Shown: piece after piece, positions 1 through 10,600 of the stretch
How positions within the stretch are numbered: position 1 is the stretch's first letter
Layout: the number at the start of each line of letters is the position of its first letter
Origin: Allacma fusca
Taxonomy: Eukaryota; Arthropoda; Collembola; Symphypleona; Sminthuridae
Reading direction: 5' to 3'
Assembly: GCA_947179485.1 (NCBI GenBank)
Contig: OX359247.1
Coordinates: 62,159,131 to 62,223,130 of the forward strand
DNA length: 64,000 bases
Program-made: the position numbers and the translations under genes
The notes under the pieces: generated by a model
Seen by the model: only the letters and a program-made list of their open reading frames with translations
Told to the model about the DNA's origin: nothing
Database searches by the model: none

Positions 1-823
1 AAATTATGAACTTACGGTAGGGATGTTTACTCCAAACTAGCAAAGCCGTGCTGGAAATTCGATCCAATCTAAAGGGAAAGCTTCCCCCGCCCAGAATGAA
101 AGACCAAATAAAGCTTACAATGGTGTCGACAGATGTGTTAAGCATGGCTTTTATTGAACTGATCAATTAAATAAAAAAGTATATTTGAAATCAGTTTCAT
201 AAAAATCCTTTAGTATTTTTAGACACTTTCAAAGCAAGGGATTTCATGCAGGAACTCGATGCAAAGAGAAAGTAGAATGAGAATACGACACAGAAATTCC
301 AAAACGTTTAGTTAAATAATGATAGCATTCAATTTATTGACAGTACTTACAAGCAATCATGATTGTTTTACTGTATTTAAATATTGATTTTTCCGAGTAC
401 ATACCAGTTGTTTTAACCAAATTGATTTTATTAGAAATGTATGTTTATGGAATAACGACAGGACATGGTTTAAATCGTTTTCAAAGTATAATGCATACTG
501 GGATCAAATTGCACCTTCTAATCAGATAAATACTGAAAATAGAATTTTAAGAATTTAATGTGTATTAATCCACCCGAGCGACAAGTCTACTCACAAGTAA
601 GTTGTAAAAACAAGGGAAATAAATAAATCAAAACAGAAGTTTATCCGTACAACGTAGAAAAGATTTAATAAGATGAATAGGTTTTGAAATGTTCAGCTTG
701 TTCAGTAGCAAGAACAATGCAAAGGTATAAATTTATAATTTGACTGTTAGTCAATTTGAAATCTTAATAATGTTTTGAAATTCAAAAGAGAAACCAATTT
801 GTGAATGTCTGTAACATTAGAAT
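1..823. other. Flank left of the transposon, no gene seen
   Basis: AT-rich sequence with short chance ORFs only. I see no splice-framed coding stretch, RNA gene or repeat that I can name. Confidence 0.5.
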
Positions 824-837
824 CCTACCCAGTCAGC
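824..837 (+). repeat. Left terminal inverted repeat
   Basis: CCTACCCAGTCAGC pairs with the complement of 6274-6287 with two mismatches. GC-rich subterminal words follow at 856-866 (GCTGGGCCAGT) and 928-936 (GCTGGCCCG). Confidence 0.7.
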
Positions 838-1156
838 CAGCAATGCCGGAAACGTGCTGGGCCAGTTCACGTTGGTGATGGTTGGAAGCCCCAATGGGCT
901 ATTGTTGGGGATCTATGCCCGCTGGATGCTGGCCCGCTGCCTGTAATGTTTCGCGCTTCGATAGAAACCTAAAACCATTAACAAAGAAACCAACTTCGTT
1001 TTCACCCTACTATCGGTGTACAGCAGTCAGCGGGGAAACTCAAAGTGGTCGCATTGCAGTTAACCGTTACTGGATGCAGTCTGGAACTTGCTTAAAATAC
1101 AGTGCACGGAGTTTTAGTATTGCTTCGTAACTTCAAAATAAATTCATATTTCGACA

Positions 1157-3990
1157 ATGGCAGGTAAATTCTGCGTTGTTGAATTTTTAACAGAAGGTTC
1201 ATGTGAAGCTGTACCGTCCACTTGGATTGATGAAGAGGCTAATACTTGCCAGTTCCCATTGAAATGTGGTCCAAAAATTTCAGTATTAAAAAGTAACTAC
1301 TTATCCCAACCACACAAGTCTTGGAAGGTTTACGAAATCAAAATCGTATGCTTCAAAGGTGTCATTTTTTTGTAGTTAAATAATATTTACTCGAACTTAT
1401 TTATTACAATTTTTGGAATTTTTACAATTTATTAACTTAAATGATGCCTTTGAAATAAAAAATGCCAAAATTACACGTTCTAATGTTGTTTTCAGATGAC
1501 TACTTGACAGCATGTCAGAAGGCAACAAAGTATCAATTCACGTCGAATGTTGACACCACTGATGAATCTAACTCAGAGATTGAGGTATCGCGACGCAAAA
1601 GAAGGAAAATAAATAACAAAAGGTGGGTTACCCCAGATGTTTCGCAACCAAAAAAGGCAAAGTTCAAAAAGCAGGGCAGACCAGCTTCCAGCAACGACTA
1701 TCAACAAGAGAAAAGTGATTCGGAAAAATCGGAACTGGAAACCACTAGCTCTTCAGGATTAGATCCGTTACATACGTTTCCGATTTTCAGTAATTATTTA
1801 ACTTATGCTTCATTTTATTCCAGCTACAATAATCCTCAGCAATTTCTAATGTGGTAATGATATTTGGTAGACCCAATCACTACACACAATGAACTTGCAT
1901 TTTCGAATGCTACGTCTCAAAATTTGGAAATAACTTTGGATTTTCCCGGATCACAATCAAGATCGTTGGACACTTGTAATAACGGTAGTTCACTGCGTTT
2001 TTAAAACATCCAGATTCAAATATTTTTTTCATTTCAATTATTAAGTACTGCACTTGTAAATTAGAGAATACAAGTATCGCAAGCAATTTCCAGATAGCCG
2101 ATGCACTCGTACAGCCTGAGGCAATGATCCAGCAAGTTGGAAATGACAACATTTGTTTGAATTGGAATTCGTTTAGTCAGGAATTCAAAAGTACTCTTAA
2201 ATTTTATATTTGGCTTCATAATTCAAACAAGTCAACAATTAGTTTATTTTATACAAACGTTTCTGTTTTTGTTTGAACAGGATTTCAACGGGTACTGCTG
2301 AATGAGATACAGGATTTGAAAACTGAGGTGGCAATACTAAAATGTGCTGTTATAAAACAATCAACAGTTGATGCTATTGTTTGTCCAGTATCTCTACCTA
2401 TAAAAAGTGAAGCAGATCTGGCAGACGTAGAGCTGCTGTTGCAAGATGTGGCATCCAGTGCAAAATTTGTATATTTACCATTGATATATTCTATATAATT
2501 AGTTCAGTTTTACTTATACATAATTTAATAAGTAATTGCCATATCTTATTATTTGTTTTTAGTTTAACTGGTGTGAAACGGTAGGTGGTAGGGAGTATAA
2601 ACACCACTCTCGTCGGTTACTTTCTCGAATATTTGCACAGTCTTTAGCATTGAATATCAACTTGACTGGTATTTCAAAGAAAAATGCTCCAAAAATTGCT
2701 TTCAAAGGCATGAATATTTACAAAGTAGTCATTCGTAAGTATGCAAATAGTAATTAATTTTTATTTTCTAAGTAGGTTATTTCGATTGAAAATGCCCTAG
2801 TGAGTTTGACCTCAAAGCTCAAAATAGAGTTTTGTTCAAGACGGCAAGGTGGTAGGGTTTCGGGACGGGATCAGGATCGGGATGAAATTTGTGTCCCCAT
2901 GTTTTTTCGGGACGGTGTGGGGAGGCACATTTTTGTCTCAAAGATTTCGGGAGAATACAACATTCCTGTACAGTGTTCTATTGCTATAAAAATGAATATG
3001 TAGGACAATTTTCCGTTTAAAATCTGTTATTCTATATGCAAATACTCCTTAAAGTAAACTTGAGCTCTTTATTGGAGGTGCTGTTATTGAAATAGTGGAA
3101 TCTGGAGTATTTCGTTTGAGAAAGGGTTATGATCCGGTGGTTTTCGGGCAGAGATCGGGACCAGAAAGATTCGGGACAAGCATGTTTGTTCCCACGTTAT
3201 TTTGGGGCGGAGCACATGTTTGTCCCGAGGATTTCGGGATGGGGCGCAATTGGCTGCGGGACAACAAAACTGTCCAAATTATTCTCAAAATGTTTCCCAA
3301 CTTAAAATTCCCAAATTCTCTTCCAGCGTTCTGCATTGTTTAGGAATTTGCAACATTTTAAAATGCTCCGTTTCACTAGACAATTATTAAAAATAGAACC
3401 GTATAGTCATAAAATAATTCAATTAGCACCGAATTTCTATAATTAGCTCAGATTCCGTTATTCACATGTGTGGACGAGCAGGGTCGCATGTTGGTTATTA
3501 ATAGCCTTTTTGTAGAATGAAACTCTGTTTAACTGGTACGAGTTTATTTATTACTCCAAAAGTATTACTGCACTAGAAAAAATATCTGTGAGATATTAGC
3601 ATGACGTTTCAAGTCGTCTAGAATTGTAAAAAATATGTTCGTTGAGTTCAATTATCTATATACTTTCCCACATACAAAACACTCCCATGGAATTTGAATT
3701 AAATTTCACAGCCCCAATTGGATTATTAAGCAGCAAAAATTTCTGCGCGTATAGAAATGATAATATCCTCGAGATAAAGGGCATTTTCAAATTAATATAC
3801 AATTATGTACAATCCGTAAATATTATCGTCATACTTATATGGCGTACAGTTCCTTTATTGAAAATCATGTCTGTGTTTAGCTGCAATTGCGAAAAGCCAC
3901 AGCGTCAAAGAAGACATTGTCGAAACTTGTTGTGGAAAGTGGTTTCGAGGAGCTGTTGACAGAGACGGTGGAAGAAGCAAGCGGTATTGA
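1157..3990 (+). CDS. DUF4806-type transposon accessory protein
   Basis: Predicted exons: 1157-1358, 1496-1789, 2281-2468, 2563-2734 and 3881-3990, all GT-AG. The phases agree at every junction and the total is 966 nt (321 residues plus stop). The N-terminal 70 residues (FCVVEFLTEGSCEAVPSTWI, then a W-x-x-Y block) resemble the N-terminal module often found ahead of DUF4806. A basic linker follows (SRRKRRK, KKAKFKKQGR), likely nuclear and DNA-binding. The fourth exon holds the VGGREYKHHSRRLL...AFKG core of DUF4806, and the last exon supplies a KWFRGA tail like the usual C-terminal helix. The biochemical role of DUF4806 is not known to me. Its position inside the terminal repeats, just ahead of a transposase, suggests a helper or end-binding protein. 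Exon boundaries are read by eye. Intron 4 (2735-3880) is much longer than the others and holds two related GC-rich repeats. Confidence 0.75.
2850..3242 (+). repeat. Pair of related GC-rich repeats in intron 4
   Basis: About 2850-2953 and 3135-3242 share the order TTTCGGGAC, GGATCGGGA, a TTTGT-CCC-T block, a GCACAT-TTTGTC block and GATTTCGGGA. They are clearly diverged and about 285 bases apart. Their base composition stands out from the AT-rich surroundings. Function unknown; they may be remnants of another repeat inserted into the transposon. Confidence 0.55.
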
Positions 3991-4013
3991 TTATTTGTAA
4001 CCAGCATTTCAAA

Positions 4014-5993
4014 ATGGATCTTGTGTCAGCCAGAAGTAAAAGAAGAAATAAAAAACGTCGAGTGGATGAGTTATTGAAGACAATTGAAAGTGATGTTTCC
4101 ATTTTAGTTTCGAGTGCCGCTACTAATTTAAATGTTAACTTTCTGGAAAGTAGTGACTCTTGTATTGAAACAATTGAAAACGTAATTAGTAGTATTTGCG
4201 ATAGCAGTTCTGAGTTAAGCACGGATTTCAGTCAGTGTTCCAGTGAGGAATGCGATAGTGAATCTGATAACGATGGAAGCGTTTTTAAGAAACAACTGGT
4301 AGAGTGGTCTTTAAATAATAACATAACCCACATTGCATTAAAAGATTTACTTGCTTTTTTAAAAACAAGAATATATTTTAATTTACCCAGTGATCCCAGA
4401 ACGCTTTTAGGCACTAGAACTGGATCTAAAAGTATTTCTATTATGGGGCACGGGCAGTATTGTTACTTTGGATTATCAGCTATGTATTTTCGGTTAAAGA
4501 AAGGCATGCATATTGTAGCTCTCCCCAAAACTGCAATATTTGCAGGTTTGCGTCCCGAAGCTACAATTACAATTACTGTTGGCGTGGATGGTTTACCAGT
4601 TAGTAGAAGTAGCAAGGCTCAATTTTGGCCCATATTAGCATATGTCGATCAGGCCGTAGATATGACTCCATTCGTGGTAGCTATTTATTTTGGTAAAGAA
4701 AAACCTCCATGCAACGAGTTTTTCTTACAATTTATTGCAGATATTAGGCACTATGAGGACAACGGAATCAATTTTAATGAGCTGCATTATGATTTTAGAC
4801 TTAGTAAAATCATCGCTGACGCACCTGCTAGGAACTTTGTTAAGAAAACTGTAGGATTTAATGCGTATAATGGATGTGACCGTTGCGTTCAAAAGGGTAG
4901 ATGGGTAGGTAGGGTTATTTTTACAAAATTTGACGCAAACCTTCGCACAGACGATGATTTTAAAGCAAAAAAAGATCTTCTGCATCACTCAGGCACTAGC
5001 CCTTTTTCAGATTTAAAAATTGGTTTGGTTAAGCAAGTGCCTTTAGATTATATGCATCTCTGCTGCTTAGGAGTCATGAGAAAGCTGATATTTACATGGG
5101 TCAAAGGTCGTTTACCGAATCGTTTGCGAAGTTCGGTTATTGATGACATTTCTGCTAAGCTGTTAGGATTGTCCAAATTAGTTCCTAGAGAGTTTGCTAG
5201 GAAAAACCGATCAATCAGAGAAATTGACCACTGGAAAGCCACAGAGCTTCGTTTATTCCTTCTGTACACTGGTCCTGTCGTTTTACGAACAGTTTTATCC
5301 AAAAAACTTTATCAGCATTTCCTGCTGTTTAGTTCTAGCATGTATTTAATTTTATCTGATAACCTGAACGAAAAATGGAATCAATTTGTAAAACGTAATT
5401 TATTATTGTTTGTAAAATACGTCGCTGAGTTTTATGGAGAGGAATTCCTTGTGTATAATGTACATTCCTTAATTCATTTGTGTGAAGATGCCATAACGTT
5501 TTCAACAGTTGAGACTTGCAGCGCGTTTCGCTTTGAAAACTTCATGTCAACACTCAAGCGTTACTTAAGGGGGAGAAACAGATATTTAGAACAGATTGTT
5601 AATCGAATTCAGGAGCAGGAAAATCACAGGAATGGAAACCTGTTCAAGGCAGATTCTGGCAATGTTCAAACAACATCGTGGATAATTAGCTGTGGAAGCG
5701 TTCCTAATGGAAACAATTGTTTTATATCAAAATCGGGTATGTATGTTTTGCTTCGTGAATGTGTGGAAGAAGCAGAAGACATTAAAACATACCAATGTAA
5801 TTCTTTGATTAGTGTAAGAGATTTTTTTGTTTATCCATGTAATAGCAGTTTGTTAGGTATTAAAGTAGTCAGGTTGGGATTGCAAAATTTATCCTTAAGT
5901 ATTCTCGATTTACATGTAAAATGTGCTGTATATCCATATGACTCTGATCCAGAATGTGAGCTGTTTGTTTGTGTACCTATGCTACACCAATAA
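4014..5993 (+). CDS. DDE-type transposase (CMC/CACTA-like, tentative)
   Basis: One uninterrupted frame of 659 residues. The first ATG is at 4014; the open frame itself runs in from upstream. Basic start (residues 6-14), acidic Ser-rich stretch around residues 60-90, then the catalytic core. VGVDGLPVSRSS gives D192, IIADAPARNF gives D269, and SAFRFENFM gives E508 as plausible DDE residues. A GCDRC pair (C288, C291) between them could bind zinc. DYMHLCCLGVMRK (from D345) and YNVHSLIHL are typical of a transposase group common in aquatic invertebrates and aphids. It would cut and rejoin the element's ends in the nucleus. The ATG is 23 bases after the stop of the DUF4806 gene and in another frame. 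An acceptor-like CCAG at 4001-4004 just before it suggests that a separately spliced mRNA may supply this protein. The superfamily name is inferred from these motifs, not from a search. Confidence 0.85.
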   Translation: MDLVSARSKRRNKKRRVDELLKTIESDVSILVSSAATNLNVNFLESSDSCIETIENVISSICDSSSELSTDFSQCSSEECDSESDNDGSVFKKQLVEWSLNNNITHIALKDLLAFLKTRIYFNLPSDPRTLLGTRTGSKSISIMGHGQYCYFGLSAMYFRLKKGMHIVALPKTAIFAGLRPEATITITVGVDGLPVSRSSKAQFWPILAYVDQAVDMTPFVVAIYFGKEKPPCNEFFLQFIADIRHYEDNGINFNELHYDFRLSKIIADAPARNFVKKTVGFNAYNGCDRCVQKGRWVGRVIFTKFDANLRTDDDFKAKKDLLHHSGTSPFSDLKIGLVKQVPLDYMHLCCLGVMRKLIFTWVKGRLPNRLRSSVIDDISAKLLGLSKLVPREFARKNRSIREIDHWKATELRLFLLYTGPVVLRTVLSKKLYQHFLLFSSSMYLILSDNLNEKWNQFVKRNLLLFVKYVAEFYGEEFLVYNVHSLIHLCEDAITFSTVETCSAFRFENFMSTLKRYLRGRNRYLEQIVNRIQEQENHRNGNLFKADSGNVQTTSWIISCGSVPNGNNCFISKSGMYVLLRECVEEAEDIKTYQCNSLISVRDFFVYPCNSSLLGIKVVRLGLQNLSLSILDLHVKCAVYPYDSDPECELFVCVPMLHQ

Positions 5994-6016
5994 TTGTCGT
6001 ACTTAGATTATTACCC

Positions 6017-6022
6017 AATAAA
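6017..6022 (+). terminator. Polyadenylation signal of transposase
   Basis: AATAAA lies 24 bases after the transposase stop codon and ahead of the GC-rich right subterminal region. Confidence 0.65.
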
Positions 6023-6273
6023 GTAAATAATTTGGTTTGAATTTTAAACGGTACTATTTTTCAATTTAATTTAGTAGCATAATTAATAAACGCTGGGGTT
6101 TAATTGGTTTGATGCTGGAATTGGAACGGCTGGGGTTGGGGATCGTGTCTGCTTATTGTCGGGGTATTGGTGGCACGGTGCTGGCAGTGCCATCATCGGG
6201 CCAGTGACCCGCCGGTGGCCAAAGTGATCACTTACCCAACAACACGCAACCAGTACTGGCCCGGCTTGCGTAT

Positions 6274-6287
6274 GTTGATTGGGTAGG
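6274..6287 (-). repeat. Right terminal inverted repeat
   Basis: The complement reads CCTACCCAATCAAC, matching the left end at 12 of 14 bases. Subterminal copies of the same GC-rich word lie at 6197-6205 (CGGGCCAGT) and 6255-6263 (ACTGGCCCG). Confidence 0.7.
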
Positions 6288-7656
6288 TATGGAGAACTTA
6301 CTTTATTGTATCTTCAAAAATTAACCATATATTGTCAACTATTTCTTTAAATGCCATGTTTTCCATACATATGATCAGACAAAATATCCAAGTACCTGCC
6401 ATTTTGGTTTGTAAATCTCGGGAACAAAATTGTCACTAAAAAGTTACAACTCAAAATAATCGATGGGCCAGGGCAGCCGTCGCCAGCCAAGCCTAGTCTT
6501 AGGTATATTCCTGCGTAGATATCCAATCTGAAAGAATTTTGTCTCGGAAACATTTTGCTTCCGGGCTGTGAGGTCAAAGGTCTTATGTGTACGTATAATG
6601 CAAAGCGAGTGCGCGTACCTATATAAAACACTCAACGCTTGTACTTGCTGATTGCTTCGGACTTACTACTAATTTATTCTTGTATTTTAATATCTTGTGA
6701 TGTGTGTGATCTGTGGGAAGTGTGTACTGATTACTACGCAACTAATAAGTTATAATAAATTTGCCTTAAGTCTGAAACTTCTCTATCTATTATCTAATTA
6801 TTATAAACCTTCATGGATGTGCACACAACCATTTAAACACTATGGAAATCGTTCTATTAAGTAAGAAACGACTGAACATGCGATAATTATGTATGTTCAC
6901 ACTTTATTATGTAAAAGCTAATTGTAGAGATTAATTATTGTAACTCCTCTTTAATACAAGGAATAGTTTTTATTTTATTGCACCCTATTGAGTAATTTAT
7001 ACTGTCTGAAGAAAAAAATGTTTTTGTTAGTCTTGTTTCTTCAATTGTTCATTGACAAAGTTTTCAATTCAGTCGTTGTCGTTTGCGTTATTGCTACAGT
7101 ATACTACGTATATTCGTACTTTTTTTTTTAGTACGAATATATCAATACATACATACATGGGAATTGATAGTGATTTGATTTATTTTAGCTTGAATTGTCA
7201 GATTATTTAGTACCAGCTACCTGGCAATACGTACATTTACAATTGAGTCTGAGTGTAGGAAAAGTCTCCTATAGGATGCAAGATGCAATGTCTAGTGGTA
7301 GTTAATGTAAAGGCTCAATCATTTTCTTTAAATAATAATACTTTTGAAAAATTGTCAATATTAATATGCACAAAGAAAGAAAGCATTCCATTAAAGATTG
7401 CTATAGACATAGTCCATAATATTTGTTTGTTGGATATTTATAAAAACATTCTTACAAAATTGAATTATCTTGTTTTATTGAATAGCCCATGGTTCTTCAT
7501 AGAGGAACTTAACTAATCTCTAGGAATTGATTACTAATTACTACGGAACAGATGAATTTCAGAGAATCCCATCCCAAATCGACCGTGTCTTATTGACTCT
7601 AATGTTGATTACCCGTTTCTGAAGAAAACTGGATACGCTGTGTGCCAATTGCCAAT
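6288..7656. other. Gap between transposon and mannosidase gene
   Basis: AT-rich, no coding stretch supported. It should hold the promoter and 5' UTR of the mannosidase gene, but I cannot point to a core promoter. The only distinct structure is the hairpin at 7109-7141. Confidence 0.5.
7109..7141. repeat. Perfect 12-bp hairpin with T-run loop
   Basis: TATATTCGTACT at 7109-7120 is the exact complement of 7130-7141, with nine T between. It lies about 0.5 kb upstream of the mannosidase start. Possibly the remains of a small palindromic element. Confidence 0.7.
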
Positions 7657-10600
7657 ATGATCCTTCAACCCTTGTATTTGAGATCAGTCTACTATGCCAC
7701 TTCGCTTCGACCTAAGCGAATGCTAATTTTCAGTGTGTTACTTGTCGGTCTAACCATTTTGGTCTTTGTACATTTAGATTTTTACTCCGTTGAAATGAGG
7801 ACGATGACACCCCGTTCTAAAAGCCAGGATTTGTACAAATTTGATAGCGCGAGCAGCTTGGTGAGAAATTACAGAAATTATTTTGTGAGCAAGTGCTTCC
7901 ATCCGGGGGAATAAATTTCACAGGAATAAGGCTAATTAATTTGCTACAGAATTACATGATCTGAGCTACATATACAGATGATATAACTAGGTTTTTAAAC
8001 TTCTTTTACGGTGCAGACTCTCTATACAAGGGACTCCACTCCACCCCATTTATTCAAAAATATTATAAAACGTTCCCACGATTCACCACAATGGTTGTTT
8101 TTCTCCTTGTGTGACCTCATTATTTAATCCTTGTACGAGCACCATGCAATTAATGCAAGTGGCAAAATTTTGTTCCTATAATAACATTTGTGTTGAACAT
8201 TCCCGTTGAGGTGAATACAATTTCCAATTATTTTTGCCGCTATGGTGAACATGATATTGCAAGGGGGTGCTAAGTAGCTAGTTGTACTGTATTGTGGTGT
8301 CTTATATTATTTTGTAGTTAGTTAGACATTTATTTTCTATTGTTTAGCATGAAAAATTCCGCCAGTGTTGATCTTAACGGATTTGGTTTCTTTAGGTTTC
8401 TTATCAAATTAAGAACAGGGCACCTATCTTGGACAAAATGTTTTGGAAACAGTCGCTGGAGCGGGCTTCAGATTTTGACCCCATGCGTCATCAAAAACCT
8501 GTTGCTGATTTAAATGTTAGTTTGTAATTAGTACTACACGGTATTCAATTTAAAATATGTCACATTAAATGTACGTAATAACTTCAACAATGTCTAATAA
8601 TATTATTGTTTTCAGATAATGTCCGTATATGACACGTTAAAGTTCCCTGACATCGCAGATCCAAAGCAATGGTCGCTTAAGACGGGTCTGACCGAATCTA
8701 ATCTTCTGAAATTACAAAAGCTGGAACCTAAGACTTGGTCGAAAGAAAATAAGTTGAAAGTTTTTGTTATTCTTCATTCCCATAATGATGCAGGTAATAA
8801 TTTAAAATACAGTAATTTAAAGACATTGCATTATATGTATGTATGTATGTCTATTCAGCACTACATCCTAAATGTTTAATACAGAACGTAGCAAAAACTG
8901 CTACTATTTTTATGTACTGATTTACTGAAACTGATTTCTAGTAGTTCATGATACATAATGAAAATAATTATTTGGGATCCTCTGCAACAGGTTGGTTTAG
9001 GACATTTGAGGGATATTACATCCAGAAAACAAAACACATTCTCGACAATATACTTCATTACTTATCAAATAACAATGATTTAAAGTTTATTTGGGCGGAG
9101 ATGTCATTTTTTAGCCTCTGGTGGAAAGATCTCCCCTCTAAACAGCGCATCGCTGTAAAAAAGTAAGAAAAAAACTAGAAAGATTTTGAAACTTTAAATA
9201 CGTGTTTAAGATATATAATAATTATGATTCTAGGAACAAACTTTGTCACTATTTTTAGGCTCCTGGACACAAAACAACTGGAATTTGTAGCAGGAGGATG
9301 GGTCATGCCGGACGAGGCCAATGTCCATTATTTGTCATACTTTACACAGCTTATAGAAGGTCACCAATTTCTACAACAGCATTTTAATGTTTCCCCAAGG
9401 TTGGTAGTCTTGGAAATTTTGTGGCACCTTAATTAATCATATAGTACAATATCCTATAAATACAATCGTGTAAATGGAATTATAATAATTATAAATCTAC
9501 GTATATTTTAATATTTTGTTAACAATTTTAATATGCAGAAACGGTTGGGCCATTGACCCTTTCGGTCTATCAACGTCCTTGAATTTTCTCCAGACCCGGG
9601 CTGGAATAAATAATACAGTTTTTATGAGGACTCATTACATTTTGAAGCATTTTTTGAGAGAGAATAAAGCAACTGAATTTATGTGGAGGCAGCTATGGGG
9701 TAAGTAATTTTTATTTAATATGCTTTATTTTACTTGTTTTGTAATGCCAACCCCATCAAAATAAAATTTTGAAATGAAGTATTTTTCAAAGCACGTTCTT
9801 GCTCAACAGATTCAGAGGGTACAGGGGATATATTTTCTTACCTCATGCCCTACGGAAGTTATGATCATACAATTACATGTGGGCCCAATTCAAAAGTTTG
9901 CAGTTCTATATTCCAGGACCCCCAAACTTCGATTCTACCCAATAAATTAGCGACTATGTAATTAATTATGAAGATGTCTGTTTGACAAAGCATATTTTTT
10001 CCCGTAACATTTTAGAAGGTGGATTTGGTAATGGGGATTTAAATATTTAGATCCCTGAAACTACTGGAACAACTTCGCAGTAAGTCGATGCTTTTTAATA
10101 CCAATAATTTAATGTATCCCGTTGGCGGGGATTTCCATTGGGCATCCGTTTCGGAATGGACTGTTGACCTCGCGATTTTGAGAAATGTTATGGAATACAT
10201 TAATTCTCGGGATGAACTCTACACTGAGGTTAAGGATGCTCAGGAAACATTGCATAAACACCGGAAAGAAAAGACAAAATTAAGAACCAAAATTCAGTGA
10301 TTTTCAACTTGATGTTTCTGTACAGATGAAATTTGCAACATTGGATGAATATTTTAATGCCGTTCGTTCGGAAATAAGGAATGGTACTTTCCAACCCAAA
10401 TCATTGGTCGGGGACTTTTTCACTTATTCCGATTCTAATTTGGACTATTGGAGTGGCTACTTCACTTCCAGAGTTTTTCATAAAGCTACCGAACGAAAAC
10501 TGATGACTTCCTTGAGGTACAACTTAAACTGATTTTTAGTTGGAAGTGAAATTATATCTTCCTAAGATTAAGTCCGTATGCATTTATGTAGGACAGCCCA

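Larger units (their letters stand above)
824..6287 (+). mobile_element. Two-gene DNA transposon with DDE-type transposase
   Basis: A 5.46-kb unit bounded by imperfect inverted repeats. The left end CCTACCCAGTCAGC at 824-837 matches the complement of 6274-6287 (CCTACCCAATCAAC) at 12 of 14 positions. Inside each end lie inverted copies of a GC-rich GGGCCAGT/ACTGGCCC word, as subterminal repeats do in CACTA-like elements. It encodes a DUF4806-type protein (five exons) and a large transposase-like protein, both with open frames. The ends do not start with the CACTA sequence, so membership of the CMC/EnSpm group rests on the protein alone and is tentative. No clear target-site duplication is visible: flanks are GAAT on the left and TATG on the right. 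A TA duplication is possible if the inverted repeat really begins at CCCA. Both genes look undamaged, suggesting a young or recently active copy. Confidence 0.8.
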
